A program made the position numbers and the translations under genes. DNA of 38,566 nt from an uncultured Clostridia bacterium (GTDB taxonomy: Bacteria; Bacillota; Clostridia; TANB77; CAG-508), in NCBI GenBank assembly GCA_946401865.1, contig CAMIVO010000014.1, positions 1 to 38,566 on the forward strand. The letters are read 5' to 3'. Positions 8,422-16,509 of this stretch are shown here, one piece after another; positions within the stretch are counted from its first letter, which is position 1; every line of letters begins with the position of its first letter. Under the pieces are notes generated by a model that was given only the letters and a program-made list of their open reading frames with translations, was not told where the DNA came from and did no database searches.

Positions 8422-8847
8422 ATGATGATGATACCAAGAAAAAGGAACGAATTTGATTTGTTCAGAGATTTCTTTGAAGGAGATGATTTTTTTCCAATTA
8501 GAAGAGAAAGTGCAATAATGAAAACAGACATAAAAGAGAAAAAAGATAAATACATTATTGAAATGGATCTTCCTGGATATGAAAAAGAAAACATTAACCT
8601 ATCATTGAAAGATGGATATTTGGAAGTAACAGCTGAGGTTAAGAAAGAAGATGACAATGAAGAAAAGGACAAATTTGTTCATAAGGAAAGATATTACGGA
8701 CATTGTTCAAGAAGTTTTTATGTAGGAGAGCAAATTAAAGAAGAAGATGTAAGTGCTGAATTTAAAAATGGTATACTAAAGATTTGTATTCCTAAAAAAG
8801 AAGATGGAAAAGAACTTCCAGAAGCCAAACATATTGAAATTAAATAG
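8422..8847 (+). CDS. hsp20: Small heat-shock protein, Hsp20/alpha-crystallin family
   Basis: A 141-residue ATP-independent holdase chaperone of the cytoplasm. After a short N-terminal arm (DLFRDFFEGDDFFP), the alpha-crystallin domain runs from about residue 35 to 130. It contains the family hallmarks DLPGYEKENI, SFYVGEQIKEEDVSAEFKNG and the conserved GILKICIPKK strand. I start at 8422 because AAAAGGAG lies just upstream; an in-frame ATG at 8359 lies in the leader. The CIRCE-like operator on its promoter predicts HrcA repression. A terminator follows, so the gene is monocistronic. Confidence 0.93.
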   Translation: MMMIPRKRNEFDLFRDFFEGDDFFPIRRESAIMKTDIKEKKDKYIIEMDLPGYEKENINLSLKDGYLEVTAEVKKEDDNEEKDKFVHKERYYGHCSRSFYVGEQIKEEDVSAEFKNGILKICIPKKEDGKELPEAKHIEIK

Positions 8848-8853
8848 TATTAT

Positions 8854-8889
8854 AAGGAAATGGTTTTATATAGAATCATTTCCTTTTTT
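8854..8889 (+). terminator. Rho-independent terminator after hsp20
   Basis: AAGGAAATG (8854-8862) pairs with CATTTCCTT (8877-8885) and is followed by a run of T to 8889. Confidence 0.85.
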
Positions 8890-9048
8890 GATATTCTTTA
8901 TTTCCAATTACCAAAGATAAAATAAAAATATATATTAAAAAATAAAAATATTATGATATAATTAATGTATAAAAAATGAAAGATTAATATTTAAAGAATA
9001 ATCGAAATTTAAAAGTATATAGTAAGTATATGTAGGGAGCATAGATAC

Positions 9049-9825
9049 ATGGAAAAAGTTGTATGGCAATTAACATTTGAATTTTTAAAAAATCCATTTT
9101 TTTCGGGTGTAATAATTATTGGCATTTTGTGTGGAATATTTTACAAAAAAATCATAGGTAAACTTGGGGAAATAAGTGTGTCGCATGAATTAAACAAATT
9201 ACCAAGTAACAAATATTCAATTATGAATAATGTAATGTTATATGATGAAAATGGAAAATCTCATCAAATAGACCATATTGTATTTTCTAAATTTGGAATT
9301 TTTGTAATAGAAACCAAAAATTTTGAAGGCTTAATTAAAGGAAATACATATGATAAACAATGGGTTCAATTTTTAGGAAAGACAAAAAATAATTTTTATA
9401 ATCCAGTACATCAAAATTATGGACATATAAAAGTTTTAGAAGAAAAATTAGGTATAAAAGAAAATAAATTTATTTCAATAGTATGTTTTTCTGATGATGC
9501 AAAATTAAATATTACAGGTAATGGGGATGTAATAAACACTAGAAATTTAGTTAGTAAAATAATGAATGAATATAAAGAGGCAATTATAGAAGAAGACATA
9601 AATGATTTAATAAAAGAGATAGAAGTATTACAAGATAAACATTTAAATAGAAATTTTAATCATGTTAACAATATAAAAAAATCATTAAATGAAAAAACAT
9701 CTGACAATAGAATTTGTCCAAAATGTGGAGGAGAATTAGTTGAAAGAAAAGGAAAATATGGAGATTTTTTAGGATGCTCCAATTATCCAAAATGTAAATA
9801 CACATGGAAGTTAAAGAAGAAATAG
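9049..9825 (+). CDS. NERD-domain protein with N-terminal membrane segment and topoisomerase-type zinc ribbon
   Basis: A 258-residue protein in three parts. A hydrophobic segment (about residues 18-34) should anchor it in the membrane. A NERD (nuclease-related) domain follows, with putative catalytic D75 (HQIDHIVF) and E88-x-K90 (VIETKN), a PD-(D/E)XK-like arrangement. At the C terminus a four-cysteine zinc ribbon (C223, C226, C243, C249; CPKCGG...GCSNYPKC) resembles the DNA-binding zinc fingers of topoisomerase I. A DNA-processing role is inferred from this fusion; the partner is unknown. An extended -10 (TGATATAAT, 8954-8962) lies upstream. The 3' end lies close to the tRNA-fMet fragment, so the gene may be the outer edge of an island. 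Confidence 0.85.
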   Translation: MEKVVWQLTFEFLKNPFFSGVIIIGILCGIFYKKIIGKLGEISVSHELNKLPSNKYSIMNNVMLYDENGKSHQIDHIVFSKFGIFVIETKNFEGLIKGNTYDKQWVQFLGKTKNNFYNPVHQNYGHIKVLEEKLGIKENKFISIVCFSDDAKLNITGNGDVINTRNLVSKIMNEYKEAIIEEDINDLIKEIEVLQDKHLNRNFNHVNNIKKSLNEKTSDNRICPKCGGELVERKGKYGDFLGCSNYPKCKYTWKLKKK

Positions 9826-9926
9826 AAAACTATGGGGGGATAAATCTTATGGATAATAGTAGGGATAATATTGAATTATCTGAAATAATTGATGAAATGA
9901 AACCAATTGAATTTCGTATAAATAAA

Positions 9927-9972
9927 GCTCATAACTCGAAGGTCGTAAGTTCGAGCCTTACCCCCGCAACCA
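9927..9972 (+). other. 3' half of initiator tRNA-fMet (attachment-site fragment)
   Basis: The sequence runs from the anticodon loop (CAT at 9930-9932, in GCTCATAAC) through CGAAGGTC. It continues with a paired T arm (GTAAG 9945-9949, loop TTCGAGC, CTTAC 9957-9961), then CCCCGCA and ACCA. The A before the discriminator fits the unpaired 1-72 position of initiator tRNA. The 5' half is absent, so it is not a functional tRNA. It is an attL/attR-type scar of a tyrosine recombinase that targets tRNA-fMet. The T stem has compensatory changes relative to the usual sequence I remember, suggesting it came from an element copy. Confidence 0.8.
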
Positions 9973-9981
9973 AAAATAACG

Positions 9982-10010
9982 AAACTAGGTACTTTTACCT
10001 AGTTTTTCTT
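9982..10010 (+). terminator. Terminator downstream of the tRNA fragment
   Basis: AAACTAGGTA (9982-9991) pairs with TACCTAGTTT (9996-10005) over a CTTT loop, followed by TTCTT. It is the kind of terminator expected after a tRNA gene. Confidence 0.75.
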
Positions 10011-10096
10011 ATACCATAGGAGCGCTGATTTTAGAGGGGTTACAGGGGTTTTGTGAATTTTTAAATGTACACAGATATTTTTAAAAAGTAGTCGTT

Positions 10097-10117
10097 CTAC
10101 TGTACGCGTTACTGTAC
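10097..10117 (+). repeat. Left arm-type repeat pair of cassette A
   Basis: CTACTGTAC at 10097-10105 and TTACTGTAC at 10109-10117 are in direct orientation with a 12-nt period. The same pair appears at the other end of the cassette. A looser pair (AGGGGTT at 10035 and 10044) lies nearer the core. Apart from these and a promoter, the 285 bases between the tRNA fragment and the cassette gene hold nothing recognisable. Confidence 0.6.
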
Positions 10118-10206
10118 ACTCTTTTATTTAAAATAGTTATAATTATTAATACCTTAAAAGCGATAATTTATTTAACTAATACTTTACTGGTCCACTAGTT
10201 GAAAAT

Positions 10207-10235
10207 TTTACAAAAAGTATAAAATTTGATATAAT
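10207..10235 (+). promoter_or_regulatory. Promoter of the cassette A gene
   Basis: TTTACA (10207-10212), a 17-nt spacer and TATAAT (10230-10235) preceded by TGA. The start codon is 23 nt downstream of the -10. Confidence 0.75.
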
Positions 10236-10257
10236 TAAACTATAGGAGGTGTTTATA

Positions 10258-10968
10258 GTGACAAAAAAAGAGATTAAAAAAATACTAATGTCATTGAGAA
10301 CATCCAACAATGATAATATAGTAAATAATTTATTAGGAAAAATAGATTTATTGACAGATGAAAAAATAACATCTATGGTTAATCAAATAGGAGATAGTGA
10401 AGAAAGCATAAGAAATTATTTACAAACAAAATTAGAAAAACAACAAGAACACCATCATGAAAAACATACACCTATAAATGAAATGTTTACATATGGAATA
10501 GCAGGAAGAAGTATTCATTTACATATGCCTATAGATTTACATCAAATGATATCTGAAAAAGGAATATCAAAAACAATAGATACAGTTAATTTACAACTAT
10601 TAGATGCTATAGAAAGAATACGAAAATTACAAAATGAAGGATATTATAAATTTAAAGAAAAAGGCAGTATATACATGATTTCACCAATATTAGTTGGAAG
10701 AGAAATAAAGTTTTTAAATGGATTAGACTTTAAAACACAAACGTACAAAAAGAAAGAATTAAAAGATGATAGATTTGTTAGTGAACATCCAGAAGCTCAA
10801 TTAGCTATTCATATTTTTGGTAAGGAGAGCAATGTTGGAACAGCAATAATAGGATTAGACGTAATTAATTCAGATGAATGGCAAAAAAAGAGAAAAACTC
10901 AAGTTAAGGCATTTGAAGAAAAAGGAATTAAATTAGATACAGAAGAAAAAGATATAAGTGAAAATTAA
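10258..10968 (+). CDS. Unrecognised 236-aa cassette A protein
   Basis: I cannot assign a function. The protein is soluble. It has a basic, helical N terminus (MTKKEIKKILMSL), a His-rich linker (EHHHEKHTPINEM), and a conserved-looking core (FTYGIAGRSIHLHMPIDLHQ, then a SPILVGREIKFLNGLDF segment). The C terminus is charged. I start at the GTG at 10258 because TAGGAGGT lies immediately upstream; an earlier GTG at 10249 overlaps that site. It is the only gene between the two CCCCCGCAACCA cores, has its own strong promoter, and so is the cargo of the mini-element. A regulatory or anti-phage role is possible, but nothing in the sequence shows it. Confidence 0.7.
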   Translation: MTKKEIKKILMSLRTSNNDNIVNNLLGKIDLLTDEKITSMVNQIGDSEESIRNYLQTKLEKQQEHHHEKHTPINEMFTYGIAGRSIHLHMPIDLHQMISEKGISKTIDTVNLQLLDAIERIRKLQNEGYYKFKEKGSIYMISPILVGREIKFLNGLDFKTQTYKKKELKDDRFVSEHPEAQLAIHIFGKESNVGTAIIGLDVINSDEWQKKRKTQVKAFEEKGIKLDTEEKDISEN

Positions 10969-10999
10969 AACAGGAAATCAACCTGCTTTTTATATTTTA

Positions 11000-11019
11000 C
11001 TACTGTACTATTACTGTAC
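11000..11019 (+). repeat. Right arm-type repeat pair of cassette A
   Basis: CTACTGTAC (11000-11008) and TTACTGTAC (11011-11019) have an 11-nt period. They repeat the pair found 900 bp upstream in the same orientation. Confidence 0.6.
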
Positions 11020-11080
11020 ATGTTTAATATAATACCTCAAAAGTGCCTATTTATCAATATTTTTAAAATCAAGAGTACAT

Positions 11081-11092
11081 CCCCCGCAACCA
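11081..11092 (+). other. Attachment core CCCCCGCAACCA (tRNA-fMet 3' end)
   Basis: Second copy of the last 12 bases of tRNA-fMet, including CCA. It is followed at once by a terminator hairpin. It marks the boundary between cassette A and the larger element on its right. Confidence 0.65.
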
Positions 11093-11097
11093 GATTT

Positions 11098-11128
11098 ATC
11101 AAGGGATTCAAAGTTCCTTGATTTTTTT
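11098..11128 (+). terminator. Terminator behind the att core
   Basis: ATCAAGG (11098-11104) pairs with CCTTGAT (11116-11122), followed by a T tract. It is probably the terminator of a former tRNA copy. Confidence 0.75.
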
Positions 11129-11140
11129 ATTTTTGAGAAA

Positions 11141-11161
11141 AACGGCGGAAGAACGGCGGAA
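11141..11161 (+). repeat. Left arm-type repeat pair of the large element
   Basis: AACGGCGGAA at 11141-11150 and again at 11152-11161, period 11 nt, about 50 nt inside the att core. It resembles GTGGCGAAA x2 near 28670. Confidence 0.5.
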
Positions 11162-11249
11162 ATCTTAAACAAAAAATATAAACTAATATTAATAATTTGT
11201 AGAATAATTTATAATAATGTGATAAAATAGTAAACGAAAGGTGGAGTTT

Positions 11250-12209
11250 ATGAGCAGGAAAAAGATAATGATTGCCAATATAATGAATGCAATTAATGCA
11301 TGTACAGAAATGAATTTTCAAAAGAGAATAGTAATACTATTAGATATTTTATGCGATGAAAGTGGATTTGAATTTGAAAAAGTGCAACCATCAAATGGTG
11401 ATGCAAAAAATGATGGATGGATAGTAGACAAAAATATCTATTTTGCTTGTTATTCACCTAATGATGCAACTGTGGCACAAAATAAACAAATTGTTTCTAA
11501 GCTAGATGGAGATTTAGACGGACTATGTATGGAAGTATATGAAAAAAATAAATGGGGAAAGAAAATAGAAGAGTTTTATCTAATAGTTAACACACATGAC
11601 AAAGATCTACCTGCTGATCCCGATAGATTAAGGGATAATAAAATTAATGAAATAAAGAAAAAATATAATGTTGATTTTAAAGCAAAAGTAATTACAACAC
11701 AGGAAATAAAGAAATATTTGTTAACAGTTGATGAAATGATTATAAAAAAAATTGCGGATAATATGGAAATAGAAACTTTAAATAGTGATTTTTCGGTTCC
11801 TGATATCTATGAATTTGTAGATGGATATTTTGATTATTTAGCATCTCAAGAAATTAAACCATTTCAAAATAATAATCTAGAACGAATTAAAATTGAAAAT
11901 AAAATAGAAATAAACAGCTTAAAAAATTTAAAAGAACATATATTGAATTTGATCCCTAAGGCAGATAAAATAGAACAATATATATCTTTTGTTGTAGGAA
12001 TAGGAGAAAGCACAGAAAAATATGAAAAATTGAAAGATTATATTATAGATAAATATAGTGGACTTGAAAAAGACTACAATGGTGAAGAATTATATAACAA
12101 ATTAATTGATGAATTAATTTATGATACGATGAAAGATTCATATGCAAATATTTTAGAGACATTTGTTGTATATATTTTTATAAGATGTGATATTTTTAAA
12201 AAGGAGTAA
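11250..12209 (+). CDS. ABC-3C system effector-like protein (putative nuclease)
   Basis: A 319-residue soluble protein heading a three-gene operon with the layout of ABC-three-component (ABC-3C) conflict systems. The N-terminal 130 residues resemble restriction-endonuclease-fold domains of the type GDxxNDGW followed by a YF-(Q/A)-CYSP strand (here NGDAKNDGWIVDKNIYFACY). I read this as a candidate nuclease without proven catalytic residues. The C-terminal half (from about 190) is helical and fits the ABC-3C C-terminal domain. Start ATG 11250 follows AAAGGTGG; an in-frame GTG at 11241 overlaps that site. ABC-3C systems are predicted, not experimentally proven, defence modules as far as I know. 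Confidence 0.6.
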   Translation: MSRKKIMIANIMNAINACTEMNFQKRIVILLDILCDESGFEFEKVQPSNGDAKNDGWIVDKNIYFACYSPNDATVAQNKQIVSKLDGDLDGLCMEVYEKNKWGKKIEEFYLIVNTHDKDLPADPDRLRDNKINEIKKKYNVDFKAKVITTQEIKKYLLTVDEMIIKKIADNMEIETLNSDFSVPDIYEFVDGYFDYLASQEIKPFQNNNLERIKIENKIEINSLKNLKEHILNLIPKADKIEQYISFVVGIGESTEKYEKLKDYIIDKYSGLEKDYNGEELYNKLIDELIYDTMKDSYANILETFVVYIFIRCDIFKKE

Positions 12210-12213
12210 GGTA

Positions 12214-12450
12214 ATGATTGTACCAGATAAATATATTATGCCAAAGGATAGCATATTATATATGAGTACTATAATAATAAAAAAATTAAACAATAAAAAA
12301 ATAGATATTATAGATTTATGGCTTGAGGTCAAGAGAGAAAGCGGTATTTCATACACTAAGTTTATACAAAATTTATTGTATCTAAATATTATAGGAGTAA
12401 TAAATTATACAAAAGAGGGAGAGATTTATAATGAAAATATTGCAAGTTAA
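12214..12450 (+). CDS. ABC-3C middle component
   Basis: A 78-residue protein between the effector-like gene and the ATPase gene. Its opening MIVPDKYIMPKDSILYMSTI resembles ABC-3C middle components (MC6-like, from memory). The rest looks like a small winged-helix adaptor (DLWLEVKRESGISYTKFIQN, then LYLNIIGVINYT). These small proteins are thought to link the ATPase to the effector. I start at ATG 12214 behind AAGGAG (12201-12206), 4 nt after the previous stop. The 3' end overlaps the ATPase gene by 20 nt, implying coupled translation. Confidence 0.65.
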   Translation: MIVPDKYIMPKDSILYMSTIIIKKLNNKKIDIIDLWLEVKRESGISYTKFIQNLLYLNIIGVINYTKEGEIYNENIAS

Positions 12451-14083
12451 AATTTTTTCCCCAGAAGATAAAGAATTGAGAAAAGTTGATTTTAATGAGG
12501 ATGGACTATCAATCATTTATGGGGATGTTGAGAAGCCTAATAATGAAAATGAAACCTCAAACAGTATAGGGAAAACCGTATTATTAAGAATAATAAATGT
12601 TATTCTTGGAGGAAATAACAGTGGACAAGATACAATTCATGGTTTGAAAAATTATAAAATTAAAGCTTGTGTTAAATATAAAGGAAAAGAATATAATGTT
12701 GAATTAGAAATAGGAAATTCAAAAAATTATACTATAAATGGACAAAAGATGAATTTAACTAAGTATAAAGAATTCTTCTGTATAGATAGAAGTAGTTTTT
12801 CAAAACAAATAATGCTTGAAAAAAGAAAAGGGTTAATTTCAACTGTTTCTACTAATGCAACGAAAGATGACTATACTGTAGTATTAAATTTGTTGTATTT
12901 GAATAAAATACAAGATATTTTTAGAAAAATAAAAAAGAATCAAGATGAAATTGAAATAATAGGCAAATTTAAAAATAATTTTAAAGAAGATATTTCTACG
13001 TTGGAAAAAGAAGAGTTTAACTTAGAAATGAAGAAAAAGCAAGTTGATGATGAACTAAATGAATTAAATAAAAAAATACAAAACATAAAAATATCTGATA
13101 ATATTGAAGAAATAGTTCAAGACAGAGCAGACCTGGATCAAAAGGTTAAAAATATTGCAGAGAAAATAAAGCTTAATGATATTTCAATATCTAAATATAA
13201 AGAAACATTAGAAGATTCAGAAAAAAATGACATTTCGTTAAAGGAAGTAGAAGCAATATACGAAAAAGCTCAGATACAAATACCAGATATGATAAAAAGA
13301 AAATTAGTAGAGGTTGAAGACTTTTATAAAGGATTAATTGAAGACAAGAAGGACATATATCAAACCCAAATAAAAAATTTAAAGAATTCAAATGATACTA
13401 TGCAAAAAGAAATATCTGAACTTAAAATAAAATTGGATAATTTATCAGAGATAGTTTCAGAAAACGATTTGTTTAGGGAAGCAATCAAAATATATAATAA
13501 AAAAACAAATGAAAAAATGGAAATTGATTCAAAAATTTCAGAAATAAAGGGTAAATTAACGCAAATAAGTAATACTCAAAATTTAAAATCTGATATAGAT
13601 GTTTTATACACGCAACTATTCAAAGAACATGAAGATGCTACAACTATTATAAATAAATATAAAGAATTTGTTTATAATGTTGTCAATAGAATCTATGGAG
13701 AGGAAAAAAGAAATCCATATTTATCAATTAATATTTCAAATTCTGCAAGAAAATATAAAACTATGCCTGTAAAAATTGATTTATCTATTGATGGAGATGA
13801 TGGAGAAGGAATTAGTGCTGTTAAGTTTTTACTATTTGATCTGCTTATATTTAATTATAATAATGATATTGAGTTTTTGATTGAAGATTCTTCGTGTTTT
13901 GAAGGAATAGATAGAAGGCAAATAAAAAATATCCTTATAGAGATGGAAAAAATAAGCAATGATAAGAAAAAACAATTAATAGTTACTTTAAATAAATATC
14001 TAATTTCTAATGTAGATGATTTAGAAGAAAAAATAGTATTAAAATTAAATGAAAATAATACTTTATTAAATATTAACTTTTAG
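12431..14083 (+). CDS. ABC-3C ATPase (SMC/RecN-like, DUF2326-type)
   Basis: A 550-residue SMC-like ABC ATPase. The N-terminal half-domain contains a P-loop in the form SNSIGKT (N44-S-I-G-K48-T49) in the ETSNSIGKTVLLRIINVILG context. Two long coiled-coil arms (about 170-420) follow. The C-terminal half-domain has a signature-like DDGEGISAVKFLLFDLL and Walker-B-like IEFLIEDSS. This arrangement is the DUF2326 family of ABC-3C systems. It probably senses nucleic-acid structures and gates the effector. The start ATG 12431 lies behind GAGGGAGAG, inside the middle-component gene. A bidirectional terminator follows. Confidence 0.8.
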   Translation: MKILQVKIFSPEDKELRKVDFNEDGLSIIYGDVEKPNNENETSNSIGKTVLLRIINVILGGNNSGQDTIHGLKNYKIKACVKYKGKEYNVELEIGNSKNYTINGQKMNLTKYKEFFCIDRSSFSKQIMLEKRKGLISTVSTNATKDDYTVVLNLLYLNKIQDIFRKIKKNQDEIEIIGKFKNNFKEDISTLEKEEFNLEMKKKQVDDELNELNKKIQNIKISDNIEEIVQDRADLDQKVKNIAEKIKLNDISISKYKETLEDSEKNDISLKEVEAIYEKAQIQIPDMIKRKLVEVEDFYKGLIEDKKDIYQTQIKNLKNSNDTMQKEISELKIKLDNLSEIVSENDLFREAIKIYNKKTNEKMEIDSKISEIKGKLTQISNTQNLKSDIDVLYTQLFKEHEDATTIINKYKEFVYNVVNRIYGEEKRNPYLSINISNSARKYKTMPVKIDLSIDGDDGEGISAVKFLLFDLLIFNYNNDIEFLIEDSSCFEGIDRRQIKNILIEMEKISNDKKKQLIVTLNKYLISNVDDLEEKIVLKLNENNTLLNINF

Positions 14084-14095
14084 AGTATAAAAAAT

Positions 14096-14127
14096 AGACG
14101 GGATCAGAATATTGAATCTCGTCTTTC
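14096..14127. terminator. Bidirectional terminator between ABC-3C and integrase genes
   Basis: AGACGGGAT (14096-14104) pairs with ATCTCGTCT (14116-14124), with one G-T pair. T-rich sequence follows on the plus strand and A-rich sequence precedes it. The two genes converge here. Confidence 0.7.
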
Positions 14128-15270
14128 TTATTGTACTTTTTCAAAAATATCATTCATAGAATTTGCAACTTGTTTAAATTCTTCTTCAAAGAAGTAAGAA
14201 TAATAAGCATCAGTGACTTGTACACTTGAATGGCCGACTTTTCTACTGATAATTTGTGCTTGAAATCCTCTGGCAATCATATGTGAAATGCCTGTATGTC
14301 TAAGGCCGTGAAAAGTAATATATCTTAGATTATACTTTTTAAGAACCTTCTTTAGTATTTTACTTGGTGTATCAGGATGAATATTTCCACCAAAATCTGT
14401 TGTGAAAACTCTATTAGTTTTAACCCATTTAGAACCAAGTTTTAATTGTTTCTCAAGTTGTTCTTTCTTGTATTTTTTTAGAAGCTCAATAGTGTAAGGA
14501 TTAATAGAATTGATTCTATCACTATTAACTGATTTAGTTTCTTTTTCATAAATACGTCTATCAATATATTGAGTAGTTTTATTAATAACAACTTTGCCTG
14601 TTTCTAAATCAATATCGTCCCAGGTTAAACCTGTAAGTTCTCCACGTCTACAACATAGATCAAGAGCCAGATTAACAATTGCTTGATATTTTAGAGATTC
14701 ATTAGAAAGACATACAAGAAGTTTAACCATTTCTTCATCTGAATAATAACTAATATTAGCACTAGCTCTTTTTGGTTTTTCAATTCTTACATTTGGATTG
14801 TTTGAAATATAATCTCACTTTACAGCAACCTGCAACATATTATTTATCAATGCATAATAAGCTTGAATTGTAGTAGGGCTATATGGTTTTCCTTTCTTGC
14901 TTATATGTTTGTCTCTTAAATAGCTATAAAATTTATCAAGAATTTTAGCATTCAAATTTTTCAATTTTATATAACCAATATGTTCATTAATTATTTTTAC
15001 TCTATCACTATATGTTTTAAATGTCTTAGGGGATAAAATAGGTTTTTGATAAGCTAAATACTCACCACTAAACATTTCTAAATTAATGTTTTGCTTTTCT
15101 GGAAAGTTTCCAGTTTTAAATTCTATTTTTAATTTTGCTTCTCTAAGAAGTGCGTCTTTTTTACCTCCATAATAAGTTTCAAAATGTCTTTTCCTTGTTC
15201 CATCAGCTCTGTAAGTTATTGGAATTTCAATTTGATAAACTTGATTTCTTTTTATTTCTCGTACACTCAT
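14128..15270 (-). pseudogene. int: Tyrosine integrase (Tn916/phage type) interrupted by one in-frame TGA
   Basis: The two halves share one frame and together encode about 380 residues, normal for Tn916/phage-type integrases. The N-terminal half (from 15270) has an AP2-like arm-binding domain (ETYYGGKKDALLREA) and a core-binding SAM-like domain ending in NNMLQVAVK. A TGA at 14815-14817 then interrupts. The frame resumes with DYISNNPNVRIEKPKRA and a complete catalytic domain: R in CCRRGELTGL, H-x-L-R in FHGLRHTG, H in VGHSS and the nucleophile Y in TDAYYSYF. Relatives typically have Trp at the stop, so this looks like TGG to TGA. The 5' end overlaps the repressor gene by 4 nt. Probably inactive unless suppressed. 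Confidence 0.88.
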
Positions 15271-16148
15271 TTTTTATTTCCTTCCTTTTTCAATAATTTT
15301 TTATATTCAGAAGGAATAGATAAATTATTTTCTACACTATAAAATTCATGTAATTCATTTTTTAATACTTCTGTTATTTCAAATAAGCAGTAATTAATAC
15401 TTCTAGAAGTTTCTTCTTGATATGCTTCACCTATTGCTTGTATAAATATCATAACTTCTTCGAAATTTTTTACATCAGATGAATCTTTTTTATAATTTCT
15501 AATAAATTTTCTTAGCTTATCTATTTCAAGATTCATATCTTCATAACCATGATCCTGTAAAGTAGAAAAAATAGAACTACGGACAGCTTCTTTAAATTCT
15601 TCTGCTTTTTTTTCTAAAATAGATAGTATATGTTTTAACGAATTTTTATCATTTAATAGATCAGAAATATTTTTATCGAATTCATTAAGAGCAGTAAAGT
15701 ATTGCAAAATTTCAAGTGTTTTATTCAATGTTTGATATTCTTTAATTAATACAAGATATTCTTGAATATCAGACTTTTCAATCCAATCATTAAATACTAC
15801 AGGAGTTTCATCATCAGGTGCTAAATATTCAACTAATTCTCTAATATGTCTATTTCTATATTGAAGATTTATTATTTTATCTAGAGCTTTATCAGAAAGT
15901 TTTAACTCCTTGCCAATAGAAACAGACTCGGTTGTCCTATTATTACAATCTTCATCAAGTAAATATTCATAAGTAACACCATAGAAGTCTTTTAGCATTT
16001 TTAATTGGACTGTACTTGGAATTCTATCTAAGGAATCATTCTCATAATTTCTTACTGATTGAATGCCAATTCCAAGTTCATCAGCCAATGATTGTTGAGT
16101 CAATCCTTTTTCTTCTCTTAATTCTCTTAATTTCTGAGATAATTTCAT
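15267..16148 (-). CDS. XRE-family repressor of the element
   Basis: A 293-residue protein. Residues 1-60 are a textbook HTH_3/XRE domain (QKLRELREEKGLTQQSLADE then LGIGIQSVRNYENDSL). The remainder is a helical, acidic region without a recognised peptidase motif, probably for dimerisation or signal sensing. It sits between the integrase (downstream, 4-nt overlap ATGA) and the divergent small-gene/excisionase operon. That is the classic place of a cI-like repressor controlling excision and replication. Its promoter (16278-16306, minus) overlaps a CACATT/AATGTG inverted repeat, suggesting autoregulation. Confidence 0.85.
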   Translation of the reverse strand: MKLSQKLRELREEKGLTQQSLADELGIGIQSVRNYENDSLDRIPSTVQLKMLKDFYGVTYEYLLDEDCNNRTTESVSIGKELKLSDKALDKIINLQYRNRHIRELVEYLAPDDETPVVFNDWIEKSDIQEYLVLIKEYQTLNKTLEILQYFTALNEFDKNISDLLNDKNSLKHILSILEKKAEEFKEAVRSSIFSTLQDHGYEDMNLEIDKLRKFIRNYKKDSSDVKNFEEVMIFIQAIGEAYQEETSRSINYCLFEITEVLKNELHEFYSVENNLSIPSEYKKLLKKEGNKK

Positions 16149-16245
16149 ATCATACTCCTTCTATGTTTATTTGATATTGAAAACAGAAAAATATACATCT
16201 TTGTATGTATCTATTGACTAGAACATATATTTGTGTTTTAATATC

Positions 16246-16262
16246 ATTATCAACACGATAAT
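16246..16262. promoter_or_regulatory. Operator-like inverted repeat ATTATC-AACAC-GATAAT
   Basis: Perfect 6-bp arms (16246-16251 and 16257-16262) around 5 nt, in the divergent region between the repressor and the 57-aa gene. It is a candidate repressor binding site near a weak plus-strand promoter (TTGACT at 16214-16219). Confidence 0.5.
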
Positions 16263-16274
16263 GTTTATCACAAT

Positions 16275-16306
16275 CACATTATACATAAATGTGTTGCAAA
16301 TGTCAA
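16275..16306 (-). promoter_or_regulatory. Repressor-integrase promoter with overlapping operator
   Basis: On the minus strand, TTGACA (16301-16306), a 17-nt spacer and TATAAT (16278-16283) match the consensus perfectly. The inverted repeat CACATT-7nt-AATGTG (16275-16293) covers the -10 and part of the spacer. Confidence 0.8.
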
Positions 16307-16334
16307 GAAAAAAATAAAGATTGGAGGTGAAACG

Positions 16335-16508
16335 ATGGATAATGATGAAGAATTAGACAACATTGCAGCTGAATTAAGAAGAGAAAAGGCTAAGTTATGG
16401 AGAAAAAACAACAAGGAAAAGGTAAAAGAAATACACAAAAGATACTGGCGTAAAAAAGCTAAAGAAGAGCTAGAAAAAAGAAAAAATCAAAAGAAAGAAG
16501 GTGAATAA
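16335..16508 (+). CDS. Small highly charged protein (57 aa) of the element
   Basis: ATG at 16335 has an excellent site (TTGGAGGTGA) 5 nt upstream. The product is almost entirely helical and basic (AAELRREKAKLWRKNNKEKV, ending RKNQKKEGE). It is the first gene transcribed away from the repressor. Its stop (16506-16508) sits 1 nt before the excisionase start codon. Small charged ORFs in this position are common in integrative elements; function is unknown, possibly nucleic-acid binding. Confidence 0.7.
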   Translation: MDNDEELDNIAAELRREKAKLWRKNNKEKVKEIHKRYWRKKAKEELEKRKNQKKEGE

Positions 16509-16509
16509 T

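Larger units (their letters stand above)
9849..10019 (+). pseudogene. Short ORF truncated by a tRNA-fMet 3' fragment
   Basis: ATG at 9849 is preceded by GGGGGGAT. It opens a 56-codon frame whose first 26 residues (MDNSRDNIELSEIIDEMKPI and following) look protein-like. From about 9927 onward the frame is merely the translation of a tRNA 3' half and its downstream hairpin. The original gene was probably cut by site-specific integration at the tRNA-derived site. Whether the chimera is translated is unknown. Confidence 0.4.
9961..11092. mobile_element. Cassette A: recombinase-less mini-element flanked by a tRNA-fMet core
   Basis: CCCCCGCAACCA, the 3' terminus of tRNA-fMet, occurs at 9961-9972 and again at 11081-11092. 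The interval carries a single gene (10258-10968) and no recombinase. Close to each end lies a pair of the same 9-mer: CTACTGTAC/TTACTGTAC at 10097 and 10109, and again at 11000 and 11011. This is the layout of a cis-mobilizable element, with att cores outside and integrase arm sites inside. The 12-bp core and repeats are seen; mobility is inferred. Confidence 0.55.

Noticed and set aside
9927..9972. Functional tRNA-Met gene
   Set aside because: Only the 3' half from the anticodon loop on is present; no acceptor or D-arm 5' strand precedes it.
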